A DNA stretch of 64,000 bases from G963667145 sp963667145 (lineage in GTDB: Bacteria > Cloacimonadota > Cloacimonadia > G963667145), in the NCBI GenBank assembly GCA_963667145.1, contig OY762943.1:930001-994000 (forward strand), in the 5' to 3' direction. The notes under the pieces are model-generated. The model searched no databases, was not told the origin of the DNA, and saw nothing but the letters and a program-made list of their open reading frames with translations. Position 1 is the stretch's first letter, and every line of letters begins with the position of its first letter. This document shows, piece by piece, positions 21,101 through 27,300 of the stretch. Both the position numbers and the translations under genes were made by a program.

Positions 21101-21326
21101 CATAAACATTGGATGTAGAGATAGTGCCAGTATCTACAACGCTATTGAATGCAGCAACTTTATACCATCTTATTTCCCCTTCGGGAACAGCTTTAGCATC
21201 AATTTGAGTCAAGGTTGAATCATAAACCTTAACCGTATCCCATGATGATAGTGGGTCAGTATTATAATTATCTTTATAGAAAAGAATGTATCCACCAACC
21301 ACTCCTTGATTTCTGATGGAATCCAC
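1239..21326 (-). CDS. Giant Fn3/GLUG surface protein copy 1, C-terminal reading frame (split by frameshift)
   Basis: An open frame of 6,695 codons that continues the protein begun in the next entry. The nominal GTG start at 21324-21326 is an artefact: no ribosome-binding site or signal peptide precedes it, and it begins inside an Fn3-like unit. The first part (about 4,055 residues) completes unit 42 and carries units 43-79 of a chain of about 105-residue Fn3-like domains, each with a recurring D-S/T-I-x-V-x-W strand, a Y-x-Y-x-V/I-x-A strand and a closing D-S/T-G-Y/W turn. The remaining roughly 2,640 residues are GLUG-type cassettes. The protein ends in YSWEGVMVRD, matching the end of copy 2. 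No catalytic motif, membrane helix or type IX C-terminal sorting domain was recognised. Stop is TAG. Function unknown; adhesin or structural fibre is inference. Confidence 0.9.
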   Translation of the reverse strand: MDSIRNQGVVGGYILFYKDNYNTDPLSSWDTVKVYDSTLTQIDAKAVPEGEIRWYKVAAFNSVVDTGTISTSNVYGYALMSAPSNLNCWEAEAVDSIRVTWTKIPNVYKKYYLQWALDTTSNSNGTFVNPLGEKGDYDYSTSTFARDSFTIPINVDSLRGRRIYVKLWAQNDYGRSEPALDSGYTRLSALANLSVSKGLIKDSLKISFTKPTNSNISSFTLQVDTLGSDFASPEHSTTSMAGTDTILRVNKAGYYYKVGVSANSLLSGAGSDTIWDSGYSRIPAPVGVGGEALNTGNNKITWTKGYLGLNEEISYSIYRKDDQNVVTTVIHMYSDGSTGTIASYIDSSSLPGYHYEYYLKAYASSRPSNSSVSIVSDTSVHVGVDTKIGMVSNFVQDTADIRQTSATLYWSQRGELVDYEIWYSRYADTTTAKKIDVTISDKNFTTEISDSLADFPGMLWHFWIKAKTSGGNTGGWSPDNNKGLLVYTLPTVSIVDSVSAGESADTIYVRWTKSKYSKFTLAYRNNSATIWEYLSVGTDTTAKLSKVTHSLTRGEQYIFKVNASIDSNSVSPEGATHGNYGRYLESGYSESKSGYLKYDTVSNFRVYNQADSIKDDRINLYWDREAGSNVSYVLYRSTVDDITQTSLLSTFTLKDVGYYQDIRANDQSDPLPGTAYYYWIIAKKDYLVNSEGPKKRVRGYASGAYNGVDSAWTKFIAPSNLTASGVFYSSTMKNDKNISYTDSIVIYWDKMNNVDSFRLQGSIGSTVYLDTFVSDTSVCWKGMERGKVYSFKVCAFNSFVGKDSPKWSDAVTGFAMLKPPTSVTLEQDTANSGVRISFDTVKLAEKYIVYSGSSSSVFAKLFEVAHANQSRLDTFDNTLSPGQKVWYYVTAYNNATGGSDSSEVVDTFCPVSPPNGLSASKGTRISGVYVTWNLDRFTKGVDSFRLYRDTLAGSWAEEDHIITVKSYEGQIVETNDVLGAISSGSDTLFSGRKYKYALRSFANGYESKYTIDENVDTGWVALPDVSKVRGTFVDAGTAKINLYFTVNNLVDKNTRYVYRRIRTKKGNLDTIFVTTLLISDSIVEDDTNLEEGMAYSYEFKAYNSNYIGLAAHGDASVWSNKTGASLGSVGMISADWSLLTYGGKKFATPTIHAVSNLDSIKVDTIKLSWISDSLVTYYKFLRDTTMAFTSPVTFGLTNNALRSSDSYFYAPVEGLEKTQVYYFKMQKQNQEYEMTAWDSLSSPWSAIDSSWSKLIPPTSVSATTKLMDSIKVTWNKYSWKDTVNYVVVYKKPDGTWKDSTVGNVNSLKFESRYIDGEKQIGVYTKHDKFGTSDTSYPLVIGMGKIEAPIFSDRPTQGRYLDSIVMVMNEAEVSSEKTKYRMYYSTDKTSPEISSIDPDYGEYVSSDSNRLVFKSGSGLYSDGYGAKIYFRVSWSLGSVYSEKSEIDSGWTKLKTPGNFQSSSLEDPLDTMAIKLIWSNPSNVDTIKVYKTRASVNTFALYKSVVTSGSNGSFIDTIAEADRRKSYYYKIKAANKLDSTESEFTDSVKVYVNVYNITNFLATDGEKRDTVELSWTADLDTSFTIRVFDGNNYSTQVDSIKNLKTSEGKSWIPNKTTTFPGQWYYFRINLEGDENNPIVKFASIDSGYALIPEIGRDSVIITNDTSLIKLGTDSTNVGDSAFTQFDATGAFNLNYIKNVYISKYNTIKGLFDTIDTLTSGKRISKDLDLTFGKINRYSLKFVNQVSTGFEREYYSFSTLRKPATPTWSSDDLSFSQIKLKVSKGNNDDGLIDSIILYREDSKGNRDTLKYAYSSGMDPNVVIDTFGLTQALFYSYKAAFYNNKTGISRVCDSVDSVYAKLQAPVFDSISKGVDKDTIYIRWKSVSDASKGYRLYYNDNYPTESFRLLKIFGSNTDTFCKDSSVYEQCQNIYYRLLAVGEDTTSLLSDCILDYGSRAFRGVKDLVSKNVPQLTKVELDFSVPPSISLSNPSPAENFNKGVQLMRYDTISNIDSTNTKFSPNFTATINGGGSYSLIDKDSLLIGQLYFYRVLAKSSSSVTYSDLSNIAKGYILPPAVTGVSASSGAKIDTVVLNWTKIVASSLLKDTVDAQIIYRSQDGFSSYDSIIIGGKDSTFEDYDTRMTTLLQPGHNYSYKIKAVVKINEADTGGGIFDTTLYSTFSNVGSGWAQIGSLTASQVTVVKNDNSGINELYPPANSSDSVINIQFTGLPSYVTYLNIYRKSLDVGQFILADTLHTLGATTLNYYDTVTGSRNRGEILQYRIKMGADYEAEAYYDTVSYTNLQPVVSIITLDYDTSEIKFMVTIADNSYRVADSVLLSRYSLTDVRQDSFFTEVTGRLVTITDTGGNSGTLYKYKAALYNSATGYCPYGDAVDTIGKVILPPNFVSISKGVYEDSIYLVWSKNEYATGGYIIYRDTSGVTGSVDSLYDSLCLSPGVNDTSYADTRNYPASKHIYYKVMSVGENTKSAKSAKDYGYLKYKGIKDLVVKGWSENMSTDSMQMTWTMPTALSIDSIFISRLLKSDSSANLDTLDAYRLENSKIASRITSIANGDYTNYKYLNTSVKSELLLGQLYFYRIRVKIEGVSEASTPSNLGIGYLNLPKVENVYATVGEGDSIVVSWTKLPMVKNEKVDSYRVYRSDGNMISIPGDSAEVTDYSVGTSRFGVLLIKGANYKYAVMAKMTINQDTSVGGVSDAFVKELLSPISDSALGYTFPDTAVLESVTRGTVQDTIVIGYRTPENADTIMLYRKLYSDESWPASALSGLLGNVTTTAYYKDSTIETGVLYQYRILVKKGIVEKYTKIDSGYSLLGAPDSVLIANNGEIGDLIKLKVFSPNVQEYQDSIVVHKVSVTMNNKDSIAYRVEAPLSANMYIVNDTHNIHQGVFYEYKVCFTNELGSSSYTTAKNTKAFAKLNVPNLVRVSVREFEDSIKVMWNKVNHADKGYVIWADSTLNTDGTVSSAYLIIDSTDSAIDTSYNDSLYYLPEQKVYYKVQAFGYDTTSLLSSADWGTRKYDGLDSLFIDTVNPKVDTIYFSWVIPTSIVNPQFAFYKYDSVSKVDSITDEYKMSGVASYKVPGTDTLYYAMDTPSDNDLTVGNLYFYRCVVSISSVASNASKPKYGFLAMPNVKGFSASAGGTYATEFVPYQDSIILSWDRVRYFKNGESPTYILTKYDTSGVVLGSIRTTDSIYVDTVGGTSFGTTIERGQNYKYDIRAEYVIKETIINGESNHTILSKDSVMVVGYTFPDSAYILSASLGTITDTIKIEYTTPKYADSIVLYRTNSGNIPSRVDTLKINASTTTEFLDSSTTLLANSEYVYQIRVYKNGLINYSNLDTGYIKLAPPDSVWWEKKDQYADGYLDTSEIVIKWNYEKNAHGYWVYLAKSSLLANFDPIDSVESPSEYDTVLEYKPKDFLGRADSIYDYYFVVKSYVKSLKGNLRYSDLSMEDSGVIASQSVVGISAEYNSTKDSIVVSWAGLREFYKRSEVDSYVVYQAANTKKGVFATVASTSDSLATSIAIDSALVSPGNFYYYKVKVYYSNDKRASVYSPVTSQDVYLPLGKANLRISKDETNLSVVFDTIEGVSSYKLYRYVDTLPTTSSVLNSWTNTQAASVAVGDSVTWTDGTVLNGKIYYYGLVAESVVNVDGEDKTMSTKFGFTPVDRKYGYIKSTFSSVDFDFIAGGVKLFWSQGLNFRDGVIPDGYDLTRKITPEVDTFVDISDKVTKQTVTDDVIITIKDSGTGLFATAKEIGKQYRYLLRAKIISRLQDTMHIVSDSMDMLYDYRWSNDSSRTNTAYSASLGKYTNKIVFRFTQFNPYRDTSDYDTVGITPDTVSYYVVARYLEDSLGRYLEEDRDTVNVKELSVITSTGLNEYYIDDNADDQIFPTELKEAKKYVYSVQGVIDYGSGTVFRSKVIKDSTDGTKDYYGYLKMEGPNLTDIDYILENSVRYGIKLKWEKPSTEGYAYIIGRDTLSTFENQDDNYEPAAMATVLGIGDLILGDTMFLDSNVTNSPLGKTSMGTRYFYRIKKGVLNAPKDDTMYTSWSNTLYRTYGLVNGKYNITTASEFIDLAEQISKGKVSGSISVELANDITFEGVDSLVAMGSPENPFIGEFNGNGHTVTVSVVDLNRIRIGLFGSTNSATIKNLKIIYTTSVVTTSAKYFGGLVAELTGNTTISDVVVTFNDSVSGVDYVGGLIGGGSGTGTLIKDSVYLNKNIIGKSYVGGLAGELTGYSSVDSCKVLAGSSTNLYTNAVGGGFIGTFWGAITNSEVDIAGGLKIKSGIAGTEVRLGGFVGFDRDGSSYKNITATNLPTIEAGFSDVSIATVGGFIGYSKAALISNISIGSIKSVKGVASGDVHVGGLVGMFDYTSGYMEKFNIQGCDSLVANSTSGIACVGIVAGRTKNIRSSLSIGSTNDSIKLSLAPNKYLSATSTNSNIHIGGVVGCSKALSLGNVKIDSVQFKASAPKGYVGGAVGYETATGSKYTDVDVRSNVAFNSGLSSVTNLFAGGLTGYANSSTTSGCNVVANFDFSDPAFANRKVYMGGVYGYASSSNVNVTAVEKLSLKSFAFAVGDSSAVGGYAGYLEANTFTIDTSSISQFEFSSTSVNTAGDSSAVGGIAGICVSTNRLNIDYKGTIDLLVAGGEKSAVGGMFGKLSASVGAILVDTSTGGISISTGTSSAGTDAYYGGLVGHAYSGSLSGFKVRATIEGGKIVGGLVGKLSNNTNLSTSYADSLVTIKGGTYVGGLVGELASDDITTGISKSYVYDINTSGTLGGVGLLVGKLTQGLISSSYALGNKIDRDDAGSNAQFVGNMIAGKIINSYAIHNKVKVGAADYTEITNKVGAYTAGDTSGAFIAENRILMSEDITGNENYELRNLYSYPILIDNVREIDTSILSNSLKMDKNGEGYYIVTKPIQLDAIGDVRLVAKDYLKVNSTVFPAGLRLVDSFVLGNDLDFSGYVGYSPIGYANYSKAFMGSLSGAEFTIKGLDLSYNNFGINSGYPHRALVGYFAGDKIEKLRLSKAKISITLGDMSAVVCGKLESGIIDQVQVDSADIKIASGKNIAIVCGEQTGGTIQNVNTINNNITGLRAVGTLIGKMTGGRLITSIASADSVITSVGNVGGIVAEQAGGTINKVYSSARLLKGANIYKVSSLGSGSVDSAYSLAETNLVTDADTSWVIGTGKTTANGKNLFLHVTRAADIFANLALGTSEWTTSTLSTAYRTIPALKIFNSSSFEIGVTEISGALGIPEKTMEISTPTALAFVSSYSTLSAVDSFVVTKNITFTDNDDFYEGDGNFEPIAPLDGKVFSGKGHVIKNIKIVTTDGTSGLISEIKGTAVVENLGLINCEVVDSSAGATVGTLVGNVTSGTIRDIYLASCRVVGTASGSSVGGVIGKSVSSDCDRLIALNTVLSGDEANSNVGGIVGSVSSGTFDDVVAFNKTLVGKTTGRISGNGGIPGGTIGGAYAWIIDSIGNGTAGLSGTSGKSIDFPTILDSSFYANFISATTGAWSWAEDKEDWQCAPVLTGMSIEDASPEVLRFSAGDGSSNMPFTIVSLEQLNLVRAFAQSGKYFIMKGNVNCDTVDFDDATNGNWVPIGGKDGYFLGNFDGNGYSVSNMKIENVNTAGLFRSIGKAGVTDAEVKYLSIYGAEIAHTGALVAGVLSPYNYGKIRNVLVKDSKVSSSSGTAIGSILGQNINEITSSLSAGNSLSGQTVGGIVGSNTGSLKYCSSIADSITYTTSGGRVVGSNSGGSLEGNFAYRNAIVNGEIVPSNLTGKTTVHGKSISLLAYNSDHFDSYVILDMVDNFRWPVTSAPNDVFVPAGKWVPNSIDSGYVDFGVPNPKTFAGGDGSYFAPYQVQTVADLNNIKYGPEMYFKMIANIVDTHGHIVPIGTDTIPFEGWFDGNYHYISGITNNIVATDGVSGLFGKIKATTSGMVIKNLAIMNSTINGGAKNSVGPFAGEDESPSEYAYTYENLLSYNNKVTTTGDSVGGIIGRAPEAKFTNCLTVNGYLQANSYVGGISAKVKDLSYCGVIMDSMKVTNSSGIINRLAEVVDASANNGFAWYFNRVLKSTSVQTPPSSDSYGASTGNNVIVADFVDSTYWQGKNFTRANGWIASTTKEFQIAPSLKNMNYDSIVLSRLQFSSGEGTLASPYQITTKRELNFLHYFVEGNPLADKYVEVRLPSYSDSNVIDLSVFATDWESDLNGSEAGNWRPVDDFKGYLNFNLGGVTGLDVQHYCIDGESECNQGFFASVVGGSITGMGVYNSSFSGATNERGNVGAVIGKLVNGSVEAVVSRNNLIVNGTAIGGLIGRVKAGTVAQGISVINTIRTGHYVGGGIGVYEGGTLSSIAAMSNTLFSPNSTTVNTILGYGSVSTLICDSTLTTIGGGYGDSPSLSDGKLYYMVDHIGDNDMWTDNGFNSTTYFRNLTGDPIRNIFTLKKVPLNIDNGIIGTLRGKGTIDNPYQIVSPRTLMQVGYRKYVQGPYYFIQLADIDMSGTEDFWPIGTAGDNPYNATLDGFSGYYNGNGYRISGLHLVDNSKEYAGLFAKTVGESDTIRNVVLDSATIEGTRYVGGVLAYQGTGGTVKDCRVFWSKLTQTTATGGIGGIVGYSASTVTRCLSVNNTLTGNSTYTIGMGGIVGVGSNAIISKNAVVGALVVGEYNGYAGRILGSGSATYIDNYSWEGVMVRD
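11573..16390 (-). repeat. Five-unit super-repeat of Fn3-like domains, copy 1 (three periods)
   Basis: Within the array, units 58-62, 63-67 and 68-72 form three successive pentads of about 1.6 kb (about 530-540 residues), starting near 16390, 14780 and 13155; a fourth begins near 11573. Corresponding units share marks not seen elsewhere. Third units (60, 65, 70) have S-x-D-T/S-I-Y/K followed by KGY/GGY. Fourth units (61, 66, 71) have G-V/I/L-K/D-D/S-L. Fifth units (62, 67, 72) open with P-x-V-x-x-V/F-x-A. First units 68 and 73 both open with GYTFPD. Confidence 0.7.
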
Positions 21327-24300
21327 TTGATAGTTACACGTTTTGCATCTTTGGTGGCAGTGAGGTTCTGCGGAGCCGAGAAGGTTGCATGCCCATTGCT
21401 AACATTCCAAGTTGTGTCGGACTCTTTGTCCGCGAAACCAATGTTTTTTCTCTTAGTCGTGATTCCGTATTTATAAGAAATCCCCTGCTTAATTCCATCT
21501 GAATCGTAATAAAAAAGCGAATCTCCACCAGAAATCATTGTCAAGTCAGTCTCAATAAGAGCAAATCGCTTGCTCAGAACAGTGCCATTATAGCGATAAA
21601 TTATAAAGCTATCGACATGTGCTTTCTCTTGATCGCTTGTCCATGCCCAATTCAACGCTATTTTGTTTTCATATTTGCCTGCCGATGCATCCAAATATTT
21701 AGGAGGATAGATGTAGTAATATGTGTCCACAGCCACTGACATAGGCGATTGCAAACTCAAGTTCCCATTTGTAGAATAAGTTCTAACCTTATAACTCACG
21801 TGCTTACCGACATTGTATTTTTCGTACAAAACAGAATCAACATAAGTTCCACCTGCTGCAACTTTAATCGCCGAATTAGTTTCACCATTGATAGTTTTGA
21901 ACAACTCAAAAGGCAGTGAGCCGTTGGTGATGGAAATTACATTGTTGCTGTCAGCATTCCGTGCGAAAACAATGACTGGAGTATCCAACATCATCCAACT
22001 ACTAGCATAGTTATTAGAGACACTAGAAGTAGTGTAATTATCACCTCCCTTATCAAAAGCTAATAATCTAATTCTGTAAACATATTTGATACCTCTGTCG
22101 TTAGTTGATGTATCTCTAACCACTTGAGTCGTTTTCACAATTCCAGAATCTTTAGCTACATCATCTTTGTATTCAATCCATTTATACTTAATCGAATCCA
22201 ATTTGGAAGCTATAGCTGGTACACTCCAACTAACCACCAGAGAATCTGTGCTTTTTACATTTTCAACTGTAAAATCACCTGAATAAGCGTCTATTTTGCT
22301 GTATCCGAAACGTTTGCTCGCATCAGCGAATGCATAACTTTTGGTACTATCGGAAATTGCGGTAGCAATAGTACTCTTGGTAGCTTGAACAAAGTAAGCA
22401 TATTTAATGCCATTAGTCCCATTTGTCACCGACGTGTAATCCACACATTGATATCCACCATTACCAGAATCCGCAAGGGAAACAGTTACTTTTTTATACT
22501 TATCATATTGGGTAGCAGTATTTTTATAATACGCAGTATCGGGGCTACGATAAACATCAAAGGTAAATCCTGGATTAGGATAAGAAATATCTATTTTAAT
22601 TTTGCCAACAGAGTCTTTGGAAAGAGCTGTTATCGTAGGTTTGGTGAACCGTAAAAATCCTTTATCGTATACGGCATCAGAACCTATAGTATCGCCATTA
22701 TTCACACAATTTTTGTTCTTAGCTACCACCCCAAATCTATACACAATACCATAATCCAACAAACCACCCAAAGCTATTTTTTTCACTGCAACAGCACTGT
22801 CCTGAGTAATTTGTCGCACCGTTCCCAATAAAGTTCCACTTTCAGTTTCTACTCTAATATCGTAGAATTCTGCCAACGCTATTGTGTCCCAACTGACCAA
22901 AACTGAATCATCGCTAGTAGCATCAGTTGCTTTCACGTTAGAAACTTTCCCCAAAAGAGTAAAAGCGGAACAGGCATTACTAGTATCAGAAATTCTACCA
23001 CCAGCTAATGCCACAGCTTTATAACTATAAGCTTGCCCACTTACAATGTCTTTGGAATCTATATAATATGTCTTTGCTCCGTATGCCAAAACTGAAGTAG
23101 AGGGGAAAATGACCGTATCCCATGGAATATAATTTGTTTCATCTCCTGCTTTTCTGAAAAGATATAAGCTATCGGCACCATAAACTCTTTTAATTTTTAG
23201 TAAAACACTATCCGTGTAATATCTGCCTTCTATTCCCATTTCAATCGTTGGTGTAGAAATCTTCAAATGTCCAGAATCTTTTATTTCTACCCAAGGAGAA
23301 ACACTCTTGTTAGTATTTCCCAAGAGATTGTAGTAATAAGGGCTATAATATCTGACACGATAATAGTAATTATATTGAGGCCATAGATTGCTACTATCTA
23401 TGAAAGAATCTGCCAAACAAGGAGAAGCTGTTTGATAACCTGAACCTATAAAAGCATCAGTTGATTTTCTTCTCTCAACTTGATATACAACTCCCATGTT
23501 ATTGTAAGCTGTTATTTGATCCGCGTCAGTTAATTTCTTCGCCCATTTTATTATAATATTATCGGTAAAACTTGTGCTTAGTGTAGCCACAGAATCTATC
23601 GGAGGTAACAATTTCGTCCAACCAGTTGCAGTAGGCAAATTAGAAGTTACACTATCAATCCTCGTTGCTACTCTCGAAACCCCTCTGACTCTAAACTTGG
23701 TTTCAACTCCAAGAGGTATGTTTCCAACATTATAGACTACATCATAGAAACTGTCTTTGTCAGAAATTCTCTTGAACAAAGTATAATTGGAAGAGTTCTC
23801 ATATTCCAAAACATACTCGTACGTGCTATCTTTGGTCTTATCAGTTCCTTCTAAATAATTGTTCCATGTAAAACGCAATGAGTCGTCATAAATAGCTCGG
23901 CTTACTGCTAAAGAAGTAGGTGCTGGCAATTTAGTCCATCCAGTGTCCACATCCGAGTAATCCGAAGCAATATTACCTCTAGAGAATTTAACTCTGAAAT
24001 TGTACTTTGTTGCCGCCAATAGCGGATAGTCATCAGAATTTACCACCACTTCTAATACGGTGTCATTCTCATTATTATTTATTTCGCGATAAACACTGTC
24101 TCCCAAAACACCAAAATTGTCTAACTTCCACTCAACGCGAACTAAAGACACAACGTCGCTAGGCATTTTATTCCAAAAAACTTTGACAGTATCCAAAAGG
24201 TTTTGTGTAACCTCTATCTGTGGTATCTGCAAAGAAGAATAACAAACTTTTGACGCAATAAAGTCTGAATAAATTGCAAAATTCTCAGCCGTATTTCCTT

Positions 24301-27300
24301 CCCTCATCACTTCACTATAATTTGAAATACCTCTTATTCGGATGTAATACTCTTTCCCTCGAACAAACCACAAAGGAGAAGCAAATTTGGAAATTAGATT
24401 GCTTATCTCCTTTTCTCCAAGCTGAACAGAATCAAGTGGAGAAGAAACTTCAACACTATTTCCAATAACTAAGAAAACCGAATCTATGGAACTCCCACTA
24501 GTATTCCATTTAACTTGAATACTATCCTCGTTATTCACTATACCACCAAAAGCAGGTACACTATACTTGGTAAATCCAGCCACAAACTTACTCGTATCGG
24601 AAGTAAATCTACCTCTGATGCTTTTTATTTTGTAATAGTAGATTTTGCCGTCTTGCAAGTCTTTGCTGTCGGTGTAAGTTTTTTTTGTAAAATTAACTGT
24701 ATCCAAAATCTTAGCAGTAGAGAAATCAGCCAGAGTATCTCGCATAATGGAAAGACTGTCTGCATATTCATCGTCTCGCCACTGAACTATGATTTGGGAT
24801 GTGCTTGTTCCTCTTGATACAGTATCTATCACTGGAATGTCTAAATCTATGTAATTACTCTTTATATCACTAGTGTCTGACAAAGCCAAACCACTCTTGT
24901 ACGCTCTCACACAATAGAAATAGTCTTTGCCCTTTTCACAAGTCGAATCTATCCATGAATAAGCGGATTTTGTGGAAACATAAGCCTCAGAATAACAATA
25001 TTCGGGCAGAGCAGAATTTTCGCTCTCTAAACGATACAAATAAAGCGAATCGATGTCCATTCCCATGTTATAAGTCCACTCAGCTTTCAAGTTATTGCCA
25101 TCGACTTTGACCGTATCCATCACTGGAGTTAATATGGTTGCATACCCTTTGGCGGAATCACTAAAATCTGATTTTTTGAATTTCTCGTGTGACGCCCTTA
25201 TAGAATAAAAGAAAGACGAACCTTGGGAAATTCCAGTAGAATCATAATAGCTATTTTTACCGTTCGTTACAGAATCCAAGCGAACGCCACCTCTGAATAT
25301 CTCGTAGGTCATTGCTGATAAGACAGACGATGGCAAACTGGATTGTGGAATCCAACTGACATAAATAGAATCGGAGTATTCGCCCAAACCCATGGTACTC
25401 ATTTCCACTTTCTTGAGTTTATACCATCCAGAATCCAAAGCAGAAAAAGCCGACGTAATTTCGCTTGTCCCCTCAGTTCTATAAATCTTTGCTCTAAAGT
25501 AGAAAACCTGTCCTTGCTTGATAGTGATATAATTATCAGCGTCAAGCATCAAGTATCCTTTATCAAGTTGCTCTTGTTTATTGAGAATAACCGTTTTGGT
25601 AAAACTTATGGTGTCAGCACCGTACTGTATTTCTATTTTGCTTGCACTTCTTCCAGCAAAAGAAGATGTGTCCCAATGAATTTTTATAGTGTCAACTTTC
25701 AATGAATCTTGCTCGTCATAGACACTAATCGGCAATACAGGCAAAGAACTCCAACCCTCTAGTCCCCAATCGCTCCATTCAGACCATAACAATTGTGAAG
25801 GAATAGATATTCTTACACGATACTTATAAATAAATCCTTCTCTCTCAGCATCGAAAGAAGTATCTTTTATCACAATGGAGTCGTCCACTACAGCAAAACT
25901 AGCGTAACTAGTCACATCTGTCGTATCGGATTTAGAAACACTATACCTTTGCATTTGATATTGACTTGGATCAGTATAGCCAGTAACCTTATTAAAGATA
26001 ACTCTGACAGTATCGTTATATGTCCCTTGAGAAGCTCTTACATTTTGCACTTTGCCCAAAGACATATACCCAGAATCTGCAATAATATCTGACAAACTAT
26101 TTGACCTGTTTCCAGTGAAGGCTCTGACTTTGAAGTAATAACATCTACCCAATTGCAAACCATCAGTTTCGCTATAATAAACTCTATTAACGCTGGCAGA
26201 AGTCATTGTATCTATTGTGCCATAGGTAGAAAGCCCATATCCACAAGTATCTATGTAATAACCTTCTATTTGGGAAAGTTGATCCCAAGAAACCAGTATT
26301 TTTCCTTCTAGAGTTCCATCGGAAGCTGAAATGTTAGTAACCGTTGGTAATTTTATCCAACCTGTATCAAGGTCAGAATAATTTTTCTTGGAATTGCTGA
26401 GGTTTTTAGTCCAGCTATTAGAACCCAGAACTCTATAAAAATAATCTTTGCCAAAAACCAAAGAAGTTGTATCATCATGAGAGTTAGTGGTAACAGTGGC
26501 AATGGCAGAACCTATACTTGATGTATCTTCAGACCTATAAACAACATACTCATTCGCACTTGCCAACCCAGTCCACTGTATTCTAACCCTATCCGAAAGA
26601 GTTCCATCGGTAGCAGTAACTCCTGTTATTTGAGGGAACTGTGTGAATCCAAAAACTCCCACGCTTTGGAAATCTCCTTCAACTCCTGAGATAGGAATTG
26701 CAGAATTTCTAGCCCTGACTTTGAAATAGTACTTTTGCCCTTGGACTAAATTGCTCCCCTTAAATACTTTTTTGTATTCCGTATATAGATCCCAATCGTA
26801 ATTCTGAACCAATGTTCCCAAAGTATCTTCAACTCTCACATTATATTGGTCTACATTGGGCAAAGAGTCCCAATAAACCAAGATACTGTCTATATAATCT
26901 CCCTGCGAAGCTCTTGTAATATTCACAATAGCAATTTGTGCTAAACCAGTATCTTGACAGCCTGTATCCGCTACATTGGACAAACCGAAAATTTGGTCAT
27001 AAAATCTGGCTCCAAAATACTTATAAACACCTCTGGAACTATCGGCTTCTATGGGGACGTTATATTCAGTTATTCCTCCACCAGCAGAATACAAGAAGTT
27101 ATCCCAAAGTGTTGCTTTGTCATCACTTTCATAAATTCGCACAATTAAACCGTCTGGATTGCTCCATCTCAATTGTATTTTATCTGGTGAATATCCTGCA
27201 TAATTAGCTTCAAAATTTTCGGGCATTTCAAGTGCTAACCAACCTGTCAAACTGTTAGAACTAATCTCCGAACTATCCTCAAACGTATACGCAGACCCTG

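Noticed and set aside
21324..21326. GTG as the start of a separate 6,695-residue gene
   Set aside because: It lies inside an Fn3 unit whose first strand is in the overlapping frame; no ribosome-binding site or signal peptide is present, and copy 2 is continuous across the same point.
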